Positions 13,198-19,876 of a DNA stretch of 64,000 nucleotides are shown piece by piece. Under the pieces are notes generated by a model, which was not told the origin of the DNA, ran no database searches, and saw only the letters and a program-made list of their open reading frames with translations. A program made the position numbers and the translations under genes. Position 1 is the first letter of the stretch; every line of letters starts with the position of its first letter. Origin of the DNA: a virus; the IMG/VR virus record IMGVR_UViG_3300009788_000095, positions 33,540 through 97,539 of that record, one strand, 5' to 3'.

Positions 13198-13964
13198 TAG
13201 CGTACCTCTCTTTTTTTAATATCTTCTTTTAATAGTAATTCAACCTCTTTATCCATATTTTTAACTGGCATAATTATATAAGGTGAATTTTTTGGAAAAT
13301 GAATTAAGCACCCATCATGTAATTGTATATTGAAGTTAGATTTCAGTATGTTTTTATAAAACCCTAACTGAAGAGAATATTTATTAAACTCACAGTTATC
13401 AAAACCAGACAGTACCCCTAACATACTATCAAAACGGTTATCTCGTTTGATATTTTTATTTGTTTTCCAATCGACAATAAAATAAATGCCTGTTTCTTTA
13501 TTTCTACATAAACAATCTATTGTTCCAGCAACGTTATACTCTTTATGAGCTACCATAAGTTCAGTCTCTAGGATATCAACCTTATTTTTAAATGGATCCA
13601 GGAATTTATGAAATTGACTTATTCTATACCTAATATCTGTTACAGGTAGTGTAATCTTACTATATTTCAAAAATAGATTAATATAGTAGTGTAACTCTTT
13701 ACCTATTACAATTGAATAATCTTTTTTTATAAGCCAGTTTTCTTTTATTTCGTCTGTGCTTATTCCTTCTTCATCAGCTTTTATCTTAGCCCAGTAATCA
13801 GTTTTAAATTCAGGGGTATATTTATTTAGTATATCACTAACAGCCTCGTATTGGTTTTCTCGTACATAGTAAGTATGCGTATCTGGAAGAAAATTAATAT
13901 GTGGGTTTTTAAAATTCAATGTTTCCTTTTCCTTAGTATCATTGTATAATACAGGCACTTCCAT
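13197..13964 (-). CDS. PD-(D/E)XK nuclease of the RecB/Cas4 type (255 aa)
   Basis: All motifs of the RecB-like nuclease fold are present in order: GKELH with His at 92; ETELMV and 'AGTID' with Asp at 150; 'VDWK' with Asp 165 and Lys 167; and 'QLGFY' (Gln 199, Tyr 203). These residues hold the metal ions that cut DNA. The length suits a single-domain exonuclease, as in phage recombination or DNA-processing enzymes. There is no helicase part and no Cys cluster of the Cas4 iron-sulphur type. ATG at 13964 has only a distant binding site. It overlaps the gene at 12904-13197 and may use it as a partner. Confidence 0.8.
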   Translation of the reverse strand: MEVPVLYNDTKEKETLNFKNPHINFLPDTHTYYVRENQYEAVSDILNKYTPEFKTDYWAKIKADEEGISTDEIKENWLIKKDYSIVIGKELHYYINLFLKYSKITLPVTDIRYRISQFHKFLDPFKNKVDILETELMVAHKEYNVAGTIDCLCRNKETGIYFIVDWKTNKNIKRDNRFDSMLGVLSGFDNCEFNKYSLQLGFYKNILKSNFNIQLHDGCLIHFPKNSPYIIMPVKNMDKEVELLLKEDIKKREVR

Positions 13965-14097
13965 ACTAGCCTACCACCACACAGCTCCTAGAGTCTAGCC
14001 CTTGCACCATACATGTCTCCGACTGCCGATAATGTCCGTATGCAAATGCCGTTTGACCTTTTGAAGCACAGGGAGGCCCGTATCGGCCTTTTTATTT
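13945..14097 (+). ncRNA. Second candidate small RNA
   Basis: A TATAAT at 13945-13950 with a weak -35 (TTTCCT, 17-bp spacing) points rightward. About 125 bases further the sequence ends in the hairpin AGGCC/GGCCT (14074-14089) and TTTTTATTTT. No coding frame lies between. The arrangement and terminator resemble the unit at 12748-12907. It overlaps the 5' end of the nuclease gene on the other strand, so it could act as an antisense RNA to it. Confidence 0.3.
14074..14097. terminator. Terminator hairpin
   Basis: AGGCC (14074-14078), six-base loop, GGCCT (14085-14089), then TTTTATTTT. It lies directly after the stop of the leftward gene 14092-14343 and would work best for rightward transcripts because the T-run is on the plus strand. 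Confidence 0.6.
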
Positions 14098-14343
14098 TAA
14101 CAACTTCCTTTTGTTTTGTTGTTTAACTTTTTTAATACTTTTGTATACTGCACCATGCATTTTTTCACTATCCCATGCGACTTTATCTCCTAACTTAATC
14201 ACATGTCCCATACAGGCATACATAGCTTTAAATAATGTTTCAAGTTCTTCTTTATGGTACCTAGCTATGCCAGAATTAACCATAATCTCTAACTGAGCCT
14301 GAGCTAGGTGTATAGCTTTAGGGTTATATATTCCATTAAGCAT
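14092..14343 (-). CDS. Unknown helical protein (83 aa)
   Basis: ATG at 14343 overlaps the end of the upstream gene by 8 bases. Helical sequence with a Lys-rich C-terminus (IKKVKQQNKRKLLK). No family recognised. The stop codon lies in the T-run of a terminator. Confidence 0.65.
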   Translation of the reverse strand: MLNGIYNPKAIHLAQAQLEIMVNSGIARYHKEELETLFKAMYACMGHVIKLGDKVAWDSEKMHGAVYKSIKKVKQQNKRKLLK

Positions 14344-14698
14344 GCGGAATGCCTTTGAATTTTCCCCAAATATTTTCCATCATTGCTTTAGCATGTACTA
14401 TATATAACTTATCTTCAACTGAAAACATTAATGGGTTTTTAAGTAACTGACTATGTTCTTTACTATAATGATTTTTCCAAAATTCCAAAATCTCGTTAAC
14501 TTTTGACACTTTGTACTTTATGCTTTCCTTTACTATTATATGCCCTTTAAAAGTATCTAGTATACCCCTTAGAACTCCTCCCCTTCCTTCTGCTTCAGCA
14601 TATTTTGTATTATCTACTAAAGCATACTTATCAATGTCTTTTTTAACTTTATTATGTTGGGAGTAAAGATACTCTAAAAAAGCAGCCCATGTTTTCAT
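14336..14698 (-). CDS. Unknown helical protein (120 aa)
   Basis: ATG at 14698; product begins MKTWAAFLEYLYSQHNKVKK and is all-helical, with aromatic and lysine residues. No binding site of consensus strength (GAAAACCG region upstream). No family recognised; co-directional with the flanking leftward genes. Confidence 0.6.
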   Translation of the reverse strand: MKTWAAFLEYLYSQHNKVKKDIDKYALVDNTKYAEAEGRGGVLRGILDTFKGHIIVKESIKYKVSKVNEILEFWKNHYSKEHSQLLKNPLMFSVEDKLYIVHAKAMMENIWGKFKGIPHA

Positions 14699-14734
14699 TT
14701 TAACGGTTTTCTTCCTTTTTCTTTTCGTCTGATA

Positions 14735-15070
14735 TCACGAACTGTGTCCCTTTTTTTTTCTCTCAGGAGATTTTCTATTAAGATTTAATTTTAACTTCTT
14801 ACGTCTTTTTTTGTTTGCTACACTATGTGCCAGTTTTTGAACACTTATACTCCTCCCTTTTTTAGTAAACTTAGCTACCTTTCTTTTTTTTCTTCTAATG
14901 TTACCTTTCCGTTTTACTAGTTGTTCTGCTATACTTAGTGTTTCATTTTTAGAAATTGTGCCCTTTTTCTCAACTAGCTTTTCTGTAGCGGACTTTTGCT
15001 GATCTTCTTTTTTCTCAACTAACTTTTCTACTGTAGACTTTTGTTTGTCTTCTTTTTTCTTAAAAAACAT
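14735..15070 (-). CDS. Lysine-rich repeat protein (111 aa)
   Basis: About a third Lys/Arg. The N-terminal half contains near-repeats of a 16-residue unit (K-E-D-x-QKS-x-x-EKLVEKK, twice, then a degenerate third). The C-terminal half is a strongly basic stretch (NIRRKKRKVAKFTKKGRS...). It looks like a disordered DNA- or RNA-binding, histone-like protein. No family recognised. It lies eight bases downstream of the lytic enzyme gene. Confidence 0.6.
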   Translation of the reverse strand: MFFKKKEDKQKSTVEKLVEKKEDQQKSATEKLVEKKGTISKNETLSIAEQLVKRKGNIRRKKRKVAKFTKKGRSISVQKLAHSVANKKRRKKLKLNLNRKSPERKKKGHSS

Positions 15071-15077
15071 GTTTACC

Positions 15078-16430
15078 TCATTTTATATTTATTATAGGGG
15101 ATTTAGGTTTATCGTTAAATGTTTGAAGTTTAGGTTTATTGTTAATAGGTTTTTTAGGTATATGTTTACTTTTATTACGGATATATACTATAACCTTTAT
15201 AATAGCAAAGGTGGGTGCGAATGATGCAAGTAAAAGGATAGTTACTACCATTATTAAATATATGGTGATAGCTATTTTACGTTTTTTTTCTTCTTTCTCT
15301 TTTCGTAAATCCTGTGCAAGTCCTTTAAAAAGCGCTTTAGTCATTGGCCATAAATCATTATAATCCCTGAATTTACCTTTTGTAGCTAAACCATAAATTC
15401 GACGATATTTTTCATCGGTATCTATAGCTTTCTTGGCTATATGTTTTAACTGTTTATCAAACTTAGTTTCAAACTCTAATTTCATTTTTTCAATCTTATC
15501 AACATCATCCCTTAGTTGTTTTACATATTTCCAGGATTGAATGAAATTCCATTCCTGCTTACTACATGCCCTTCGGTATTTTTCCAGATATGTTTTATCA
15601 ATATTAACTTTAACACTAAACGTATTCCATTGTGATATATGAGCATTCCAGATATAGTAATACATAAATGGATTTCTTATATCTTCTTTAATAGTACCTA
15701 CATTAAATTTAAAATACCTTGGAAGTTTAACCCCCTTTTTATAATATGGATCTATACGTCTTATACCCCAGTGACTAGCAGTAATGTATATAGGTATATC
15801 ATTTCTGTACTGACGTTTAAGGCCCCACTGCAGCACACCTTCAACACGGGTAGCGTTTATAGGGTCTTCTAAATCTTTCGGACCTCGGTATACGATACCT
15901 AGCCGTTTTTGATAAGAGCGTGGAAGCCAGTCAAAGTATATTTTTGCTTGACCCACAGCATCCTGGTGATGTTGGTACATACCAAAAGCAGATCCATTAT
16001 CCCCTACACATTCCGGACCAAAGGATGTTTCTATACGCGCCTTTGCCATTAAGCTAAAGGTAGGTAAATCTAGTAAACGTGTAACTTCATATACTTCTTG
16101 TATGAAATCAGGTTTTTGGTATTTAGTTAATCCTTGATCGTTCGGTTCATTTTTCCTATGATATTTTAAACCGTAACGGGCAATTATCTCTGAATAAAAA
16201 GTAGTGACTTTTATATACCGGTCATTTTCAGTAAGGATTTTTTCATCACGTTGGCGGTCTTTTATCCTGGTAAATGTATCTATTAGGACGCTTTGCTGTT
16301 TACGTCCGTCCTGCCAGATAATTATAGACCAGATTAATATTGAAACAGCAATAAAGAACCACGGAGAGTGGTATGTTTTTCTTATAAACTTCTTTAAAAG
16401 AAATTTAAGATACGTTTTTAATTCAGTCAT
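15078..16430 (-). CDS. Membrane-anchored lytic transglycosylase-like protein (450 aa)
   Basis: Lytic transglycosylases cut the glycan chains of peptidoglycan. Residues about 115-225 show the SLT pattern: 'AKARIETSFGPE' with the catalytic Glu at 134 followed by TS, 'GDNGSAFGMYQ' (143-153) in place of the usual SxxGAxGxxQ, and 'ITASHWG' replacing the ...YNaG motif. One membrane segment lies near 23-40 and one near 375-410, so the catalytic domain is held on one face of the membrane. The tail after the second segment is Lys/Pro-rich. Unlike usual soluble endolysins, this needs no holin for access if the domain faces outwards. Candidate lysis or entry enzyme. Confidence 0.7.
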   Translation of the reverse strand: MTELKTYLKFLLKKFIRKTYHSPWFFIAVSILIWSIIIWQDGRKQQSVLIDTFTRIKDRQRDEKILTENDRYIKVTTFYSEIIARYGLKYHRKNEPNDQGLTKYQKPDFIQEVYEVTRLLDLPTFSLMAKARIETSFGPECVGDNGSAFGMYQHHQDAVGQAKIYFDWLPRSYQKRLGIVYRGPKDLEDPINATRVEGVLQWGLKRQYRNDIPIYITASHWGIRRIDPYYKKGVKLPRYFKFNVGTIKEDIRNPFMYYYIWNAHISQWNTFSVKVNIDKTYLEKYRRACSKQEWNFIQSWKYVKQLRDDVDKIEKMKLEFETKFDKQLKHIAKKAIDTDEKYRRIYGLATKGKFRDYNDLWPMTKALFKGLAQDLRKEKEEKKRKIAITIYLIMVVTILLLASFAPTFAIIKVIVYIRNKSKHIPKKPINNKPKLQTFNDKPKSPIINIK

Positions 16431-16446
16431 TTATACCTTGTTTTTC

Positions 16447-17373
16447 CTATTGTTTAAGAATATTATACTTCCCTTTATACTTTACTAAGAAAGGAGAAAA
16501 CATACCATATATCTCATGTATATCTTTTTTCATATCTTTAAGAGACTCTTCGTTTGGATTGATATCTAAAAGAGGCTCAAGATACGATGTATACAGTTTT
16601 CTCGCTTCTCTATTAGCTTCCCTAGCAGCTAAACGCCCATCAAGCTCTTTTACTTTTTTCTCAATATCATTTGACTTTTTTATAACCTGATCTGACTCAC
16701 CCCATTTATTTACCTGATCCACTTCTTTCTGACTGAGTACTACTACAGAGTTTTTACCAGCAGCTTCTCTAACTTTATCACGTAAAGATTTATCAGCTAC
16801 ATTTCCATTCTGCTCTTTATAGAACCAATCTTGAATCTCTTTTTGTCTTTCTACAGATAATGTTTCAAATATATTAGCCATTGTAACAAAGTCTTTATTT
16901 TTATTTATTGCTCGCGCTATGTAATCCCGGGGAGATAATTCTGCTTCTGCCTTATTATCGTCCTTTTTACCTTTTCCTGTTTTCCAGGCACGCCTTTCTT
17001 GAAGATAAGGTATAATTTTCATTTTTAAGAAGGAGTCTACTTCTCGTCTTTCAGTATTATCAGCTAACATCCACTCAAGTTCATCATCTTCAGGAATATC
17101 AATCACACTACACAGAGTTTCTTCAAATCCTAATTCTTTTAACACCTTATACCTACGATGCCCTGATATAATATGTTTTGTTTTCCAGTTAATAACAACT
17201 GGATTTTGAACCCCACGTACACGAATGTCTTCCTTAAGTTCATCTAATTCACTTTCTTCGTGAGCTGTACGCGGCTTAGTTGGAAAAAACTCTTCATTTT
17301 TTGGATGTATTACTATCTGGTCTAAGCTTATCTTAACAAACTTCATTTCCGAACCTAGTCCTAATTCCCGCAT
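16447..17373 (-). CDS. ParB-like nuclease/CTPase-domain protein (308 aa)
   Basis: Residues 10-100 match the ParB N-terminal (ParB/Srx) fold: 'VKISLDQIVIHPKN' , 'ELKEDIRVRGVQNPVVI', 'HIISGHRRYKVLKELG' (GHRR at 71-74) and then an 'ADNTERREV' segment. A helical, probably DNA-binding region follows (RDYIARAINKNKDFVTMANIFETL, with the typical HTH spacing), and then a charged C-terminal region. In phages such proteins bind DNA or modify it. ATG at 17373 has a perfect AAAGGAGGT site. A 9-bp inverted repeat at 17409-17440 lies just upstream and may be its operator. Confidence 0.75.
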   Translation of the reverse strand: MRELGLGSEMKFVKISLDQIVIHPKNEEFFPTKPRTAHEESELDELKEDIRVRGVQNPVVINWKTKHIISGHRRYKVLKELGFEETLCSVIDIPEDDELEWMLADNTERREVDSFLKMKIIPYLQERRAWKTGKGKKDDNKAEAELSPRDYIARAINKNKDFVTMANIFETLSVERQKEIQDWFYKEQNGNVADKSLRDKVREAAGKNSVVVLSQKEVDQVNKWGESDQVIKKSNDIEKKVKELDGRLAAREANREARKLYTSYLEPLLDINPNEESLKDMKKDIHEIYGMFSPFLVKYKGKYNILKQ

Positions 17374-17408
17374 AGATACCTCCTTTATTTATGTAACTAG
17401 TATGCGAA

Positions 17409-17440
17409 TATGTATAGGTTTAGCATGCACTCTATACATA
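17409..17440. promoter_or_regulatory. Inverted repeat upstream of the ParB-like gene
   Basis: TATGTATAG (17409-17417) and CTATACATA (17432-17440) are perfect inverted copies separated by 14 bases centred on GCATGC. The site lies 36-67 bases upstream of the ParB-like start codon, where an autoregulatory or parS-like site would be expected. Confidence 0.5.
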
Positions 17441-17448
17441 AGTGAAAA

Positions 17449-17694
17449 CTACTTTCTGTTATCATCATCATCATCTTCTCTATAAAAATCTCCTTCATCA
17501 TCATCATCATCATCTTCCTCATCTTCGTTGTAGAAATCTTCAAATTCATCCTCATCGTAAAAATTCTCTAACTCATCCTCTTCGTTTTCATCATATAAAT
17601 AATCCTCTTCTTCTATGTTATTTATATCTTCCAGAGAAAGCTCTGTATCCTCCAGTATATCTTCAAAACCGTCAAAAGGTTTTTCTTCGTTCAT
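17449..17694 (-). CDS. Very acidic protein, possible DNA mimic (81 aa)
   Basis: More than half of the residues are Asp or Glu, in runs such as NEDEEDDDDDDEGDF, and aromatic residues (Tyr, Phe) are spaced through them. There are almost no basic residues except at the very ends. Such small acidic phage proteins sometimes mimic DNA and block host DNA-binding enzymes, but acidic histone-chaperone-like roles are also possible. Directly upstream of the ParB-like gene. A His-rich frame on the opposite strand is only its shadow. Confidence 0.65.
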   Translation of the reverse strand: MNEEKPFDGFEDILEDTELSLEDINNIEEEDYLYDENEEDELENFYDEDEFEDFYNEDEEDDDDDDEGDFYREDDDDDNRK

Positions 17695-17735
17695 ATTTTA
17701 TCCTTAACAGTAGTATAACAAATATTAGATAAAAA

Positions 17736-18020
17736 TCAAGCCTTAAGTTTTTTCTTTATTTCAAAATACTCCTCTAACTGAATTGAGGTATGATTAATTT
17801 CAGATAACTGAGCTATATGATACCTTTTAATTAATTTTATTACACTCCTAATCTGCTTTATTTCTTTTCGTTGAAATGTATTTAGGGCATCTGCTATTTC
17901 AAGAAACTCTCTCAAGTTTGTAACTATATCTGTAAATATTTTATCTACGGATAATGCTTTAAATTTTAAGTTCGCTTTTTCTCTTTTAATTAGCTCTTTA
18001 TCATCAATGTCATGTTTCAT
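17736..18020 (-). CDS. Unknown helical protein (94 aa)
   Basis: ATG at 18020 with AAGGAG upstream (revcomp of 18028-18034). All-helical, with regular Leu/Ile spacing and Lys-rich ends; a coiled coil is likely around residues 45-85. No family recognised. Confidence 0.65.
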   Translation of the reverse strand: MKHDIDDKELIKREKANLKFKALSVDKIFTDIVTNLREFLEIADALNTFQRKEIKQIRSVIKLIKRYHIAQLSEINHTSIQLEEYFEIKKKLKA

Positions 18021-18024
18021 AGTG

Positions 18025-18162
18025 TTATACTCCTTTTTTACTCAGTTTTTCTTTACTGTCTTTAGTGTATAGCTTCCCTATGAACCCGACAAATGGTTGG
18101 AGTAAGATACACACAAGTATAGGTATGATGATAAAAGGTAAATAGACTTTTTGATATTTCAT
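18025..18162 (-). CDS. Single-pass membrane protein (45 aa)
   Basis: From ATG 18162 the product is MKYQKVYLPFIIIPILVC..., a hydrophobic segment (residues 7-28) followed by KLYTKDSKEKLSKKGV. An in-frame ATG at 18186 adds eight residues, and longer starts run into the divergent promoter. Neither start has a clear binding site. First gene of the leftward group; size and topology allow a small holin-like or regulatory membrane role. Confidence 0.5.
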   Translation of the reverse strand: MKYQKVYLPFIIIPILVCILLQPFVGFIGKLYTKDSKEKLSKKGV

Positions 18163-18217
18163 CTCTCTATTACTATATATCCTCATTTTGTAAAAAAAGT
18201 TAAGTACTTTTTTTTGG

Positions 18218-18246
18218 TTGAAAATAAATATAAATTTAAGTATAAT
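18218..18246 (+). promoter_or_regulatory. Promoter for the leaderless gene at 18253
   Basis: TTGAAA (18218-18223), 17-bp spacer, perfect TATAAT (18241-18246). The expected start point, seven bases after the -10 box, coincides with the ATG at 18253. Confidence 0.7.
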
Positions 18247-18252
18247 ATAGAT

Positions 18253-18675
18253 ATGACCACAAAACATAAAGATTTTTTTAGAAACATATTATTCTTATGT
18301 GGAATAACATTAGATAATGAATATAATTTTATTTGCGCAAAATGCATTAGTAACCCTGACCATGAAAAGTATAAAAAATGCCGTAACGAATATGGTAAAA
18401 TTGACCCCTTAGCACAATTTTATTGTATCATAAATTACCATAAATACCAAGAGATAAACCCAGATATAAAATTTCAACAAGTAATGTTAATTGTAAAACA
18501 AATAGATAAAGCAATAAAAGATGGGCGAAATTTCGCCCATCTTTTAAGTCTAATAAATATAGTTAGGTTAGAATTGAAGCTATTAGATAACGGAGTATTA
18601 AACATAGAGCAGGCCACACATGAGTACAGAACAAAAATAATATCGATCTTAGATAGATTTTTAAGCAAATTTTAG
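18253..18675 (+). CDS. Unknown protein, leaderless, with internal palindrome (140 aa)
   Basis: ATG at 18253 lies only seven bases from the -10 box, so the message should start at or near the start codon. An upstream in-frame ATG at 18151 would lie before the promoter. The product has three Cys and His residues near residues 20-45 (CAKCISNPDHEKYKKC), a likely metal site, and a helical C-terminus. A perfect 32-bp palindrome (18515-18546) lies inside the coding sequence. It stands alone between opposed gene groups, as a regulator would. No family recognised. Confidence 0.65.
   Translation: MTTKHKDFFRNILFLCGITLDNEYNFICAKCISNPDHEKYKKCRNEYGKIDPLAQFYCIINYHKYQEINPDIKFQQVMLIVKQIDKAIKDGRNFAHLLSLINIVRLELKLLDNGVLNIEQATHEYRTKIISILDRFLSKF
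18515..18546. promoter_or_regulatory. Perfect 32-bp palindrome inside a coding sequence
   Basis: TAAAAGATGGGCGAAA followed at once by its exact reverse complement, with no loop bases. As RNA it is a GC-containing hairpin ending in CTTTTA, so it could terminate transcription or stabilise the message; as DNA it is a two-fold symmetric operator-like site. Confidence 0.7.
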
Positions 18676-18688
18676 AGAAATATACTAA

Positions 18689-18718
18689 AAAGTACTGGAC
18701 AATTTTGTCCAGTACTTT
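18689..18718. terminator. Inverted repeat with CTGGACAA/TTGTCCAG core (copy 1)
   Basis: Perfect 14-bp arms around a TT centre, 13 bases after the stop of the preceding gene, followed by a short T-run inside the arm itself. Works as a terminator on either strand or as a protein-binding site. A second element with the same core follows at 18741. Confidence 0.55.
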
Positions 18719-18740
18719 ACACATGAATCTAATTTAAGTA

Positions 18741-18772
18741 AAATCTACTGGACAAAATTGTCCAGTAGATTT
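18741..18772. terminator. Inverted repeat with CTGGACAA/TTGTCCAG core (copy 2)
   Basis: 15-bp perfect arms (AAATCTACTGGACAA and its complement) around an AA centre. The core of ten bases per arm (TACTGGACAA) is the same as copy 1, but the outer bases differ with compensating changes on both sides. That keeps the pairing and argues for selection on the structure. Confidence 0.55.
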
Positions 18773-19287
18773 GTATGCTATTTCTTAAGTATTCAGCTAT
18801 TTTTAGTAATAAATAACTATTTTAGTGAATTTTCTAGGGAAGATTTTTGGTACGCCATTGTTTCTCTTTTAATGTCTATGTAAATTTAAGGAATTCGGGT
18901 GTTTTCGGAATTTTGCAGAACTCCGTCACGGTATAGGCTAGACTACGGGTGGTTCAGCTGAACTATGGTTCAACTACGTTTCATCTTAGTTCAACTATGT
19001 TCAGCAGATATTGAACTAAGATGAACTAAATACGTACCTAGATGATACGAAGTAGTACACGGTAAAAATCGAAGCGATTTTACCGTGTAGGGAAACGCTT
19101 CGCGTTTCAAATCTTTTGAGGAAACCACTTTATAGGATGAATACTATCTCTGTTTGAACTCGTCTGAACTTTGAACTTGAATATTAATCTTTTTAAGTGT
19201 TTTGTCATATAACATGTCTGTCGATAATTGGTAGATATGTAGGGGAGATACAGTGTGTATACATTATTACTGCTGCCGTGTTTTTCG
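18773..19287. other. Repeat-rich non-coding region
   Basis: No coding frame is supported. From left to right: a 12-bp palindrome GTTCAGCTGAAC (18952-18963); direct repeats GTTCAACTA (18968, 18989); 15-bp inverted repeats (18980-18994 with 19011-19025); a hairpin with 15-16 bp arms (19056-19089, one bulged A); and a 7-bp hairpin GAAACGC/GCGTTTC (19092-19108). The GTTCA-type motif occurs at least five times in both orientations between 18952 and 19016. Candidate origin, multi-operator or terminator cluster preceding the late genes. Confidence 0.6.
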
Positions 19288-19316
19288 TTGACAATTTAAC
19301 ATATGTAGTATATAAT
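19288..19316 (+). promoter_or_regulatory. Consensus promoter of the late gene block
   Basis: TTGACA (19288-19293), 17-bp spacer and TATAAT (19311-19316), both perfect. It lies 18 bases before the first small frame of the fibre gene cluster, so it probably starts the rightward structural transcript. Confidence 0.8.
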
Positions 19317-19333
19317 TAATTATAGGATTAAAA

Positions 19334-19420
19334 ATGCCGGATCCGCGAGTAATTTTAAGTGATATAGACTTACAAGGTAATAAAATACTTAATGCTGAAA
19401 TTGAGCATTTAGAAAAATAA
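19334..19420 (+). CDS. Fibre-like 28-aa fragment
   Basis: ATG at 19334 gives MPDPRVILSDIDLQGNKILN and eight more residues. The 'LxDIDLQGNKILNAE' phrase is typical of phage tail fibre repeats. It is either a short accessory of the fibre or a remnant of a longer fibre gene. No strong binding site. Confidence 0.4.
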   Translation: MPDPRVILSDIDLQGNKILNAEIEHLEK

Positions 19421-19441
19421 AAGAAAGTTAAAAATATTATA

Positions 19442-19558
19442 ATGTTGAACGGGGTGCTAACTTATGCTTTAGATGAGTTGCCTTTGAGTAGTGAGGCGGT
19501 TCAGTGTTTTATAATTTGTCTTATACCTGAAATAGTAGTAAAGAGGTTTATTGAGTGA
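19442..19558 (+). CDS. Small protein (38 aa)
   Basis: ATG at 19442 opens a 38-codon frame (MLNGVLTYALDELPLSSEAV...) whose TGA overlaps the GTG start of the next gene. Leu-rich with a hydrophobic centre (FIICLIPEIVV). The overlap supports translation. Function unknown. Confidence 0.4.
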   Translation: MLNGVLTYALDELPLSSEAVQCFIICLIPEIVVKRFIE

Positions 19559-19860
19559 ATCTTTATGATGACTTAAATATACTACAAAATGTATTAATAA
19601 ATTTTGTATCAGAGAGGGTAAGTACGTTTCCAGCTGATGCAAGAAGAGGAAGAGTAATTTTCCATATAGGATTAAAGTATTTGTTTGTATGTAAGAACGG
19701 GGTGGAAGATGCAAATGATACAACTTTAATAGCAAATTGGGTTGGTGGAAAAGTAATGATAGACGGAATGAGTAGTGAAGGAGAGAATAGAGGAAAAATC
19801 TTAATTACAGATGGTGCAGATGGGTATCTTTTTGGTGATTGTGACGGCGGTACAATATAA
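19555..19860 (+). CDS. Tail fibre-associated protein (101 aa)
   Basis: GTG at 19555. After a helix, the sequence 'FPADARRGRVIFHIGLKYLFVCKNGVED' resembles the short strand-rich repeats of phage fibre and tail-tip proteins, ending in a Gly/Asp-rich tail. It precedes the main fibre gene and shares its direction. Assignment rests on sequence style and context. Confidence 0.5.
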   Translation: MNLYDDLNILQNVLINFVSERVSTFPADARRGRVIFHIGLKYLFVCKNGVEDANDTTLIANWVGGKVMIDGMSSEGENRGKILITDGADGYLFGDCDGGTI

Positions 19861-19876
19861 AAAAGGAGTGTGAAAT

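Noticed and set aside
12783-14097. CRISPR array or defence island around the RecB-like nuclease
   Set aside because: No regularly spaced repeats and no cas-like genes other than the nuclease fold; lacks the Cas4 Cys cluster.
17442-17732. His-rich rightward frame
   Set aside because: The His runs are the antisense of Asp/Glu codons in the acidic leftward gene.
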